Shown here piece by piece: positions 19,377-26,610 of a stretch of 64,000 nucleotides of DNA. The stretch is from JABDIP01 sp965227455 (GTDB lineage: Bacteria; Pseudomonadota; Alphaproteobacteria; DSM-16000; Inquilinaceae). A model generated the notes under the pieces. The model had not been told where the DNA came from. It made no database searches and saw only the letters and a list, made by a program, of their open reading frames with translations. The stretch is taken from the NCBI GenBank assembly GCA_965227455.1, contig OZ245752.1, positions 1,178,001 through 1,242,000 on the forward strand, given 5' to 3'. Position 1 is the stretch's first letter, and every line of letters begins with the position of its first letter. Made by a program: the position numbers and the translations under genes.

Positions 19377-19619
19377 ATGTCGGAGAAGAGTCAGAACGTA
19401 CAGGATGTTTTCCTGAACAACATCCGGAAGAACAAGACGCCGGTAACGATTTTTTTGGTCAATGGTGTAAAGCTCCAGGGCATCGTTACTTGGTTTGATA
19501 ACTTCTCCGTGTTGCTCAGACGTGATGCCCATTCGCAGCTCGTCTACAAGCACGCGATATCGACCGTGATGCCGGCTCATCCGATCCAGCTGTTCGAGCC
19601 GTCAAAAGAAGAGGCCTGA
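19377..19619 (+). CDS. hfq: RNA chaperone Hfq
   Basis: 80-residue Sm-like hexameric protein that pairs small RNAs with mRNAs. Sm1 and Sm2 motifs are complete: VFLNNIRKNKTPVTIFLVNG with the Gln/Phe-type proximal-site residues, GIVTWFDNFSVLL, and the YKHAIST of the C-terminal Sm2 strand. The disordered tail is short, as usual in alphaproteobacteria. The gene uses less GC-rich codons than its neighbours. hflX starts seven bases after its stop. A leader of about 150 bases separates it from the aminotransferase. Confidence 0.98.
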   Translation: MSEKSQNVQDVFLNNIRKNKTPVTIFLVNGVKLQGIVTWFDNFSVLLRRDAHSQLVYKHAISTVMPAHPIQLFEPSKEEA

Positions 19620-19625
19620 CGCGCC

Positions 19626-20942
19626 GTGCCACCGGTAAACGGGGCAGGGAGCCCCGCCGCCGGATCGGCCGGGCGCGCTGTCGTCATCCATCCCGATCTG
19701 CTGACCGGAGGCCGGGCCGCGCGTAGCGGCGATGCGCGGCTGGAAGAGGCTGTTGGGCTGGCGGCGGCGATCGGCCTCGACATCGTCCACCAGAACAGCA
19801 TCCGCATCGCCCGGCCCAAGGCCGCGACCCTGCTCGGCGGCGGCAGCATCGCCGAGATCGCGGCGGTGGTGGCCGACGAAGCGGCGGATGTGGTGGTGGT
19901 GGACGGCGCCCTGACGCCGATCCAGCAGCGCAACCTGGAGCAGCGGCTCTCCACCAAGGTGATCGACCGCACCGGGCTGATCCTGGAGATCTTCGGCGAC
20001 CGGGCCAAGACCAAGGAAGGCCAGCTGCAGGTCGAGCTGGCGCATCTCAGCTATCAGCGCTCCCGCCTGGTGCGGTCCTGGACCCACCTGGAGCGGCAGC
20101 GCGGCGGTGCCGGCTTCATGGGCGGCCCGGGCGAGCGCCAGATCGAGCTGGACCGCCGCCTGATCGATGAGCGGATCGACCGGCTGAAGAAGGATCTGGC
20201 CGATGTCCGCCGCACCCGCTCGCTGCACCGGGCGGCGCGTCAGCGGGTGCCCTATCCGGTGATCGCGCTGGTCGGCTACACCAATGCCGGCAAATCGACC
20301 CTGTTCAACCGGCTGACCCAGTCCAAGGTCATGGCCAAGGACATGCTGTTCGCCACCCTGGACCCGACCATGCGGCAGATCTCGCTGGGCGGCGGCCACA
20401 AGGCGATCCTGTCCGACACGGTCGGCTTCATCTCCGACCTGCCGACCCATCTGGTGGCGGCCTTCCGCGCCACGCTGGAGGAGGTCCAGACCGCCGACAT
20501 CATCCTGCATGTCCGCGACGTCGCCCATCCCGACAGCGCCGCCCAGCGGGCCGACGTGCTGTCCGTGCTGTCCGATCTCGGCATCGAGGCGGATCATGAC
20601 GACCGGGATGTCGAGGTGCTGAACAAGGTCGACCTGCTCGACGCGGCCGAGGCCGAGATCGTCAACAACCAGCTGAGCCGGCGACCGGCCGTGGTGGCCG
20701 TGTCCGCCCTGACAGGGGAGGGAACCGATACCCTGCTGGAGGCGATCGGGTGCAAGCTGGATGCCGGCCGGCCGGTGGTCGAGCTCAGGGTCAGCGTCGC
20801 CGACGGCCGCACCATCGCCTGGCTGCATGAGCGCGGCGACGTGCTGGAACGCCATGACGACGACGATTTCGCCCATCTGCGGGTGCGCATCGACGCCGCC
20901 GACCTTGCGCGGCTGGAAGGCCGCGGCATCCATCCGCAATAG
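19626..20942 (+). CDS. hflX: Ribosome-splitting GTPase HflX
   Basis: 438-residue GTPase that binds the 50S subunit and splits stalled ribosomes. The N-terminal HflX domain has VVVVDGALTPIQQRNLEQRL, the glycine-rich linker GGPGERQIELDRRLIDERI, then the G domain: G1 GYTNAGKST, G3 DTVGF, G4 NKVD. It begins with GTG seven bases after hfq, the conserved hfq-hflX operon. A terminator follows at 21016. Confidence 0.96.
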   Translation: MPPVNGAGSPAAGSAGRAVVIHPDLLTGGRAARSGDARLEEAVGLAAAIGLDIVHQNSIRIARPKAATLLGGGSIAEIAAVVADEAADVVVVDGALTPIQQRNLEQRLSTKVIDRTGLILEIFGDRAKTKEGQLQVELAHLSYQRSRLVRSWTHLERQRGGAGFMGGPGERQIELDRRLIDERIDRLKKDLADVRRTRSLHRAARQRVPYPVIALVGYTNAGKSTLFNRLTQSKVMAKDMLFATLDPTMRQISLGGGHKAILSDTVGFISDLPTHLVAAFRATLEEVQTADIILHVRDVAHPDSAAQRADVLSVLSDLGIEADHDDRDVEVLNKVDLLDAAEAEIVNNQLSRRPAVVAVSALTGEGTDTLLEAIGCKLDAGRPVVELRVSVADGRTIAWLHERGDVLERHDDDDFAHLRVRIDAADLARLEGRGIHPQ

Positions 20943-21015
20943 CGGTGACGCCAGCAGTGAGCCGTGACCGGGTTTTGTAACCGGTTCACCACGAATCTGG
21001 TCTATAGAAGACATC

Positions 21016-21040
21016 GGGGCGCGACGGCGCCCCTTTCTTT
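21016..21040 (+). terminator. Intrinsic terminator of the hfq-hflX operon
   Basis: 7-bp stem GGGGCGC / GCGCCCC with loop GACG, followed by TTTCTTT. It ends 41 bases before the next gene. Confidence 0.8.
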
Positions 21041-21080
21041 CGCCCGCGGATCTCCCGCCGCCCCGATTTTAGGAATGCCC

Positions 21081-21902
21081 ATGACGCCGCCCGACAGCCG
21101 ACAAGTCGCCGAGATCATGGAAGCGGTGGCGCGGGACATCATCGTGCCCCGGTTCCGCTCCCTGGCCGCCGGCGAGATTCGGGAGAAGGAGCCGGGCGAC
21201 CTTGTGACCATCGCCGACGAAGAATCCGAGGCGCGGCTGGAAGCCGAACTGCAGGCGCTGCTTCCGGGCTCGGTCGTGGTCGGCGAAGAGGCGGCCGCTG
21301 AAGATCCGTCGGTGCTGGACCGGCTTTCGGGCGACGCGCCGGTCTGGATCATCGATCCGCTTGACGGCACCGCCAATTTCGCCGCGGGAAAGGAGAATTT
21401 CGCCATGATCGTGGCGCTGGCCCACGGCGGTCAGACGGTGGCGGGCTGGATCCACCAGCCCATCGCCGGGCGCACCGGCTGGGCCGTGGCCGGCCAGGGC
21501 ACGGTCATCGATGGCGAAAGGACCCGGGTGGCCGCCCCGACCGATATCGACAAGATGCGCGGCTTCGTCAGCGGCCCAAAATACTCCGGCCGTTTCTGGC
21601 CAAGTGTCAGCCGGCTGCGCGACGCCATGGCCTCAGGCCGCAACCTGCGGTGCTCCGGCATCGAATATCTGGAGCTTGCGTCCGGTCTGGCGCATCTGTG
21701 CGTCCCGGTCCGCCTGAAGCCCTGGGACCATGCCGCCGGCGTGCTGATGCACCTGGAAGCCGGCGGATTCTCTGCCCTTGCGGATGGCGAAGCCTACACG
21801 CCGATGGTCCATGAGGGCCTGCTGATCCTGGCCCCGGATGCCGCTACATGGCATATTGTCCGGGACATGCTCCGCGCCGATCTCGAGGCCGAAACCGGCT
21901 GA
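21081..21902 (+). CDS. Inositol monophosphatase family protein
   Basis: 273-residue metal-dependent phosphatase of the inositol monophosphatase/HisN superfamily. All metal ligands are visible: EKEPGDLVTIADEESEARL, VVGEEAA, the DPLDGTANF signature (D-P-L-D-G-T) and WDHAAG near the C-terminus. The substrate could be inositol-1-phosphate, histidinol phosphate or PAP; sequence alone does not separate these. ATG at 21081 is preferred over 21075 because AGGA is six bases upstream of it. It follows the hflX terminator, so it probably has its own promoter. Confidence 0.9.
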   Translation: MTPPDSRQVAEIMEAVARDIIVPRFRSLAAGEIREKEPGDLVTIADEESEARLEAELQALLPGSVVVGEEAAAEDPSVLDRLSGDAPVWIIDPLDGTANFAAGKENFAMIVALAHGGQTVAGWIHQPIAGRTGWAVAGQGTVIDGERTRVAAPTDIDKMRGFVSGPKYSGRFWPSVSRLRDAMASGRNLRCSGIEYLELASGLAHLCVPVRLKPWDHAAGVLMHLEAGGFSALADGEAYTPMVHEGLLILAPDAATWHIVRDMLRADLEAETG

Positions 21903-21932
21903 ATTCCGGTTCGCTAGAATTGCAGCCGCGGC

Positions 21933-22012
21933 GTCATCGCGAGCGAAGTGCGGCGATCCAGCCCATCGGCCAACAGTGGATTGCCATGTCCCCTGCGGTT
22001 CCTCGCTATGAC
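21933..22012. repeat. Degenerate REP-like inverted repeat (family C)
   Basis: Diverged copy of the GTCATTGCGAG / GGATTGCC family, better preserved at 50513-50590. It lies between convergent genes. Confidence 0.6.
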
Positions 22013-22031
22013 GATTGCGTTGGCCGGCCGC

Positions 22032-22541
22032 CTAGTACTGCGACAGCGGGTTGAACGGGAGGTCGGTGTTGCCGTAGCTGATGCCCATGCGGTGCAGGGC
22101 AGCGGTCACCTGGGCCCGGTGATGGGTGCCGTGGTTGAACATCTGCATCATGTAGAACTGCCGGGGAACTGTGCGCTCGCGTCCCAGATGGGCCGCATGC
22201 AGGGTCAGCGTGCCGTCGAGCCAGTCGTCGGGGCGGTCCTCGATCAGCGCGAGCAGGTCGGCGTTGAAGGCGAAGCGCGCCTGCTTCAGCGCTTCGTAGT
22301 CCTCATGCACGATCTTCCGCGGCTCGAACGGGTCGGCCGCGGGCTGTCCGTCGACCACGTAGCGCAGCAATCGGCCGTCGACCATCAGGATATGGTCGAG
22401 CGTGTGATGGATGGAGCCAAAGAACAGGCCGTTGTCACGCTTGCGCTCCGCGTCGGACAGGGTCTCGCAGAGACCGAACAGGGTCCCTTCCTGCCAGTGG
22501 GTGTAGAGCGCCATTTCCCGCGCCCAGGCTTTGGTGCTCAT
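22032..22541 (-). CDS. DinB family protein
   Basis: 169-residue four-helix-bundle protein of the DinB/YfiT-like family, thought to be metal-dependent thiol transferases or hydrolases. The three metal-ligand histidine sites are visible: SIHHTLDHILMVD in helix 2 and MFNHGTHHRAQVTAALH in helix 4. The N-terminus MSTKAWAREMALYTHWQ is typical and fixes the start at 22541. The function in this organism is unknown. mazG is 55 bases upstream in the same orientation. Confidence 0.88.
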   Translation of the reverse strand: MSTKAWAREMALYTHWQEGTLFGLCETLSDAERKRDNGLFFGSIHHTLDHILMVDGRLLRYVVDGQPAADPFEPRKIVHEDYEALKQARFAFNADLLALIEDRPDDWLDGTLTLHAAHLGRERTVPRQFYMMQMFNHGTHHRAQVTAALHRMGISYGNTDLPFNPLSQY

Positions 22542-22596
22542 GTGTCGCGGCCTTTCCTTTTGTCCTTTTCCTGCGGGCGATTGCGCTGGATGTCGC

Positions 22597-23415
22597 CTAT
22601 TCCTCGCCCTTCGCCCGCTGCCACAGGGCCTCCAGCTCGTCCAGATCGGCATCATCGGGCGTGCGGCCATCCTCGGCCAGCCATTGCTCTATGCGGCGAA
22701 AACGGCGTTCGAACTTGCCATTGGTGCGCCGAAGCGCCGAATCCGGGTCGACATCCAGCCGGCGCGCCAGGTTCACGAGCGCGAAGGCAAGGTCGCCAAT
22801 CTCGTCCTCGATCCGGTCCGGCGTGCCGGCGCCGTCGATCTCGGCCCTGAGCTCGCCGATCTCCTCCTCGATCTTGTCGAGGATCTCCTTCGGCCGGGTC
22901 CAGTCGAAGCCGACCCGGGCGGCACGTTTTTGAAGTTTCAGGGCCCGTGTGAGGGCAGGGAGGCCGGGCACGACACCGTCCAGGACACTGGCCGCACGGC
23001 CATCCACCGCGGCTTTCTCGGCCCGCTCCTCGGCCTTCTGAAACTCCCAGCGCTCGGACATCTCATCCGCCGTCTCGACCGTCACGTCGCTAAAGACGTG
23101 CGGGTGGCGGCGGATCATCTTGTCGGCGATGGCGGCCGCCACCGCCTCGAAGTCGAAATCGCCCTGTTCGCGGGCCATCTGGGAGTAGAACACCACCTGG
23201 AACAGCAGATCGCCCAGCTCGTCCTTGAGCTCGGCCATATCGTCGCGCTCTATGGCATCGGCGACCTCATAGGCCTCCTCGATGGTGTGCGGCGCGATGG
23301 TCCGGAAGCTCTGCTCCAGATCCCAGGGGCAGCCGCCATCGGGGTCCCTGAGCCGCGCCATGACGGCCAGCAGGCGATCGATTCCGGAGGCCGACGGTTC
23401 GAGCGGATCGGTCAT
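22597..23415 (-). CDS. mazG: Nucleoside triphosphate pyrophosphohydrolase MazG
   Basis: 272-residue all-alpha NTP pyrophosphohydrolase with two MazG domains. The first carries CPWDLEQSFRTIAPHTIEEAYEVADAI with EELGDLL-like metal ligands (LKDELGDLLFQVVFYSQMA); the second carries EEEIGELRAEI and EDEIGDLAFALVNLARRL. It removes pyrophosphate from non-canonical NTPs. Normal length. It is transcribed away from the MarR gene, sharing a region of about 165 bases that contains the two MarR-type palindromes. Confidence 0.95.
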   Translation of the reverse strand: MTDPLEPSASGIDRLLAVMARLRDPDGGCPWDLEQSFRTIAPHTIEEAYEVADAIERDDMAELKDELGDLLFQVVFYSQMAREQGDFDFEAVAAAIADKMIRRHPHVFSDVTVETADEMSERWEFQKAEERAEKAAVDGRAASVLDGVVPGLPALTRALKLQKRAARVGFDWTRPKEILDKIEEEIGELRAEIDGAGTPDRIEDEIGDLAFALVNLARRLDVDPDSALRRTNGKFERRFRRIEQWLAEDGRTPDDADLDELEALWQRAKGEE

Positions 23416-23522
23416 AAGGCGGAACCCCGAGATGGGAAAACCGGCGGCGCGCGCCGCGACGGTCGGAGTTCTAGCCCGCTTGCCCGAGTCGGTCCATCCG
23501 GGTTAATCACGCCTTTTGACTA

Positions 23523-23559
23523 TTGACAATATACTGTCAATTCGACAATATATTGTCAA
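23523..23559. promoter_or_regulatory. Two tandem 18-bp palindromic operators upstream of marR
   Basis: TTGACAATATACTGTCAA (23523-23540) and TCGACAATATATTGTCAA (23542-23559), each with one mismatched pair, centres 19 bases apart, about two helical turns. The first overlaps a TTGACA -35-like hexamer. This is the layout expected of an autoregulated MarR gene. Confidence 0.75.
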
Positions 23560-23581
23560 ATGTGCGGATGTGAGGCTGACG

Positions 23582-24061
23582 GTGCAGCAGACGGACGAAG
23601 CGAAGGCGCTGTCGGCGTTGATCCTCGAGACCTTTCGCCTGAACAGTTCGCTGTCGGCGGCGGAGGATCGCCTGACCGTGGATCTCGGGCTCACCAGCGC
23701 GCGCCTGCAGGTGTTGCGGGCGATCGACGATCGGCCGCGCTCCGTCGCCCAGATCGCGCGGCTGATCGGCCTGACACGGCAGGCGGTGCAGCGCATCGCC
23801 AATGTGCTGGTGGAGGAGGGGTTCGCCGCCTATGGCGACAATCCCGAGCACAAGCGGGCCAAGCTGCTGCAGCTCTCCGATGGCGGCCGGGAGGCGCTGG
23901 ACGAGGCCAACCGGCGCCATGAGGACTGGTCCCGGCGCCTGGCGGCCGGATTCGGCGCCACGCCGATCGACACGGCCCTGTGGCTGATGCGCAATTTGCG
24001 GGAACGCTTGTCGGCGTCGGAGCGCCAATTGCGCGACGGGGCAGGCGGGGCGTCGCCCTGA
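23582..24061 (+). CDS. MarR family transcriptional regulator
   Basis: 159-residue winged-helix dimer. The DNA-binding core reads ITSARLQVLRAI-like in LTSARLQVLRAIDDRPRSVA, with the recognition helix in GLTRQAVQRIANVLVEEG and the wing DNPEHKRAKLLQLSDGG. GTG at 23582 is chosen because TGAGG lies six bases upstream; in-frame upstream starts at 23516 or 23570 would place the operators or that signal inside the gene. It probably represses itself through the two palindromes, and possibly mazG or the small gene downstream. The ligand is unknown. Confidence 0.85.
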   Translation: MQQTDEAKALSALILETFRLNSSLSAAEDRLTVDLGLTSARLQVLRAIDDRPRSVAQIARLIGLTRQAVQRIANVLVEEGFAAYGDNPEHKRAKLLQLSDGGREALDEANRRHEDWSRRLAAGFGATPIDTALWLMRNLRERLSASERQLRDGAGGASP

Positions 24062-24122
24062 CGCCGTGCCCAAGGCGTCCAGACGGAAAACCGTTGAAAA
24101 CCGCGCGACTCGCACCGACATA

Positions 24123-24135
24123 GACATATTATGTC
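24123..24135. promoter_or_regulatory. Palindrome across the start codon of a small gene
   Basis: Perfect GACATA-T-TATGTC; its right half contains the ATG at 24131. Possible operator, or a start-codon hairpin. Confidence 0.3.
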
Positions 24136-24424
24136 CGTTTGGATAGCCGTATTGTTTCTTTGTGCCGCGCCGGACCAACTCGGCGATGGGAGTTGCTCCG
24201 TCGCCTATGCCCACGACCGGGCGACCTTCTGGTGGACCGATACCGAATGCCAGGCCTTTTCGGACCGCCTCAACGCCCAGATGCCGCCGGAATACGTGAC
24301 GCCGGAGGGCGAGCGCTACGTGGTCCACGCCGCATGCCAGTCCGTGCCGGACTCCTGCGTGCAGTCCGACTGCCTCGACCGCTTTGAAGGCACGCGGCTC
24401 GAACGGTTCACGATTCCAAGGTAA
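24131..24424 (+). CDS. Small exported cysteine-containing protein, unknown function
   Basis: 97 residues with a short hydrophobic N-terminus (MSVWIAVLFLCAAP) that may be a signal peptide, followed by a polar domain with six further cysteines, suggesting disulfides after export. No family recognised. There is no ribosome-binding site before the ATG, so it may be translated from a leaderless mRNA, or the start may be wrong. It follows the MarR gene by about 70 bases and could be one of its targets. The open frame runs the full length with normal codon use. Confidence 0.55.
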   Translation: MSVWIAVLFLCAAPDQLGDGSCSVAYAHDRATFWWTDTECQAFSDRLNAQMPPEYVTPEGERYVVHAACQSVPDSCVQSDCLDRFEGTRLERFTIPR

Positions 24425-24457
24425 TCGGCGCGCCCGGCGCCATTCCCGGATCCCGGC

Positions 24458-24745
24458 TCAGGCCGCGGCGCCGCGCATCCGCTCCAACATGCTTCTCAGC
24501 GTCTCATAGCCGGTGCGGGCATCGCCGGGCGGCGACCGCCAGATATTCAGCTCGACAAGCGCCCAGACCGGATCGACGCCGGCCATCTGCGCCAGCCGGA
24601 TCATCGTCTGATCCGCCGGCCAGGCCCGCTTCGAACGCCAGTGATTGACCGGGTTGCCCTTGAAGCCCAGGGCCCGCCCAAGCTCCCGATCCGAGCCGAA
24701 ACCCTTCCTGGACATCGCCAGGTCGATGTAGTCGTCGATGGTCAC
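24458..24745 (-). CDS. Small helix-turn-helix protein (DUF3693/Cro-like)
   Basis: 95 residues starting at GTG with GGGAG six bases upstream. The core TIDDYIDLAMSRKGFGSDRE, LGRALGFKGNPVNHWRSKR and MIRLAQMAGVDPVWALVEL resembles the Cro-like HTH proteins grouped with DUF3693, which are often found in phage or plasmid genomes. Here it is alone, without phage genes. The 279 bases upstream (24746-25024) hold no gene; an AT-rich stretch near 24990 contains ATAATGTATATTAT, a small inverted repeat. Confidence 0.7.
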   Translation of the reverse strand: MTIDDYIDLAMSRKGFGSDRELGRALGFKGNPVNHWRSKRAWPADQTMIRLAQMAGVDPVWALVELNIWRSPPGDARTGYETLRSMLERMRGAAA

Positions 24746-25024
24746 CGGTCGCTCCCGAAACCACGGCCCATGCTGGTCAGAGCCGCTAGCCACCCATCAT
24801 CTACCGATTTGTGGCCGTCTAACGGCACGAGCCGGCGGCGGGAAGGGCCGCTTCGTGTCCAGCGGACCGCGAAATCCAATCTCCGGACTGTCCGGGAAAC
24901 CAAGTTCGGTCAGGCGATCTCGAGGGGGATGTCCAAATGGCCGCTCGACCTGGAAATGTCCCGGTGAAGGCCGATTACGGTAAGTCTGATAATGTATATT
25001 ATGGAAAATAGGGTGTGAGATCGG

Positions 25025-25786
25025 CTAGAGCACGATCTCCAGTCCGTCATAGGCCGGTTCGACGCCCTCCGGCAATTTGGCCATCAGCCGGTCGTAGTCC
25101 ATCTGGTGGTTCATGTGGGTCAGATAGGCCATCTCGGGCTTCAGGCGTTCGATCCAGCCGAGCGCCCGGTCCAGATGGGCGTGGCTGGCGTGGGGTTCCT
25201 CACGGGTAGCGTCGACCACCCAGACCCGAATGCCCTCAAGCGCCGCGAAAGCCTCCTCGCTGAGATCCACCACGTCGGTGGAATATGCGAAGTCGCCGAA
25301 ACGGAAGCCCAGCGATTCCGAAAGGCCGTGATCCTGGACGATTGGCAGCACATCGAGATCTCCAATCCGGGTCCGGCCCTCGATGACCTCTATTGTGAGG
25401 ATCGGCCGGTAAATGCCTCTATCCATATCGACATTTGCGACGGCGTATGGAAAAGCCGCCTTCAGGTGCGCCAGCGTCGCCGCGTCGGCATAGCCCTGCA
25501 GCGCGCCGTCCTTCCATGTCAGAGGCCGAAGGTCGTCGATGCCATGGATGTGGTCGGCATGGTTGTGGGTATAGAGCACCGCGTCGAGACGGGTGACGCC
25601 GGCGTCCAGGAGCTGGAGACGGAGGTCGGTCGGCGTGTCGACCAGGACGGTGGTCTCGCCCTGCTCCACCAGGATGGCCGGCCGGCGGCGGCGGTTCCTG
25701 GGGTTGGACGGGTCGCAGGTGCCCCAATTGTTGCCGACCATCGGTACGCCCAGAGAGCCGCCGCAGCCCAGGACCGTCACCTTCAT
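25025..25786 (-). CDS. MBL-fold metal-dependent hydrolase (PhnP-like)
   Basis: 253-residue metallo-beta-lactamase-fold enzyme. The metal site is complete: THNHADHIHGIDDLRPL (H-x-H-x-D-H), a histidine in VQDHGLSESLGFRFG, the Asp in FAYSTDVVDL, and C-terminal YLTHMNHQMDY. The start MKVTVLGCGGSLGVPMVGNNWGTCDP is that of the PhnP / cyclic-phosphodiesterase-like group. It overlaps tatD by four bases (ATGA), the conserved metG-tatD-MBL order of alphaproteobacteria. The substrate is probably a cyclic phosphate or nucleotide, by family only. Confidence 0.9.
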   Translation of the reverse strand: MKVTVLGCGGSLGVPMVGNNWGTCDPSNPRNRRRRPAILVEQGETTVLVDTPTDLRLQLLDAGVTRLDAVLYTHNHADHIHGIDDLRPLTWKDGALQGYADAATLAHLKAAFPYAVANVDMDRGIYRPILTIEVIEGRTRIGDLDVLPIVQDHGLSESLGFRFGDFAYSTDVVDLSEEAFAALEGIRVWVVDATREEPHASHAHLDRALGWIERLKPEMAYLTHMNHQMDYDRLMAKLPEGVEPAYDGLEIVL

Positions 25787-26610
25787 GCGCTGGCCGCCGG
25801 GGCGTTATCGGGGCGCGTCACCTTGTCGAACAGCGTGAAGAAGTTCTCCGTCGTCTGACGGGCCGTCTCGGCGACCCCCAGGCCCTTGACCTCGGCCAGC
25901 CGAGCCGCGGTATGGGCCACATAGGCCGGCTCGTTGCGCTTGCCGCGCTTGGGCACCGGCGCCAGATAGGGCGAGTCGGTCTCGACCAGCAGACGATCCA
26001 TGGGCAGGTCCCGGACGATGTCGCGGATCTCCTCCGACCGGTTGAAGGTCAGGATGCCCGACAGGGACACGTAGAACCCGAAATCGACTGCGTTTTCAGC
26101 CAGTTCCCGGCCCGAACTGAAGCAGTGAATGACACCGCGCAGGGGCTTGTCGCCGATCCCTTTCCCCCCGGCGCCCGCGCCTTCCTCGCGCAGGATGCGG
26201 ATGGTGTCGTCATCGGCGCTGCGGGTATGCACGATCAGCGGCAGGCCGGTCTCCCGCGCCGCCTGGATATGCACCCGGAAGCTGGCCTGCTGCTGGTCGC
26301 GCGGGCTGTGGTCGTAATGATAGTCCAGGCCGCTCTCGCCGATGCCGACCAGCTTGGGATGCCGGGCGATCTCGGCCAGTTTTTCCACGCTCATCGGCGC
26401 TTCCGAGGCCGCGTTGTGCGGATGCACGCCGGCGGCGCAGAACACGTCGTCATAGCGCCCGACGATCTCCAGATTGCGCTCCAGCTGGCTGGGGCGGGTG
26501 CAGATCGTGACCATGCGGCCGACGCCGGCGTCGCGGGCACGGTCGACAACCGCGTCCAGCTCGCCGGCGAAGTCCTTGAAGTCGAGATGGCAATGGCTGT
26601 CGACCAGCAT
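25783..26610 (-). CDS. tatD: TatD family metal-dependent deoxyribonuclease
   Basis: 275-residue TIM-barrel hydrolase. The metal ligands are those of the family: VDSHCHLDF at the N-terminus, GESGLDYHYD, VHTRSADDDT, HCFSSG and TDSPYLAP. TatD proteins degrade DNA 3'-5' and may act in repair. Family numbering and length are normal. It overlaps metG by one base on one side and the MBL gene by four on the other, so all three are translated as one operon. Confidence 0.94.
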   Translation of the reverse strand: MLVDSHCHLDFKDFAGELDAVVDRARDAGVGRMVTICTRPSQLERNLEIVGRYDDVFCAAGVHPHNAASEAPMSVEKLAEIARHPKLVGIGESGLDYHYDHSPRDQQQASFRVHIQAARETGLPLIVHTRSADDDTIRILREEGAGAGGKGIGDKPLRGVIHCFSSGRELAENAVDFGFYVSLSGILTFNRSEEIRDIVRDLPMDRLLVETDSPYLAPVPKRGKRNEPAYVAHTAARLAEVKGLGVAETARQTTENFFTLFDKVTRPDNAPAASA

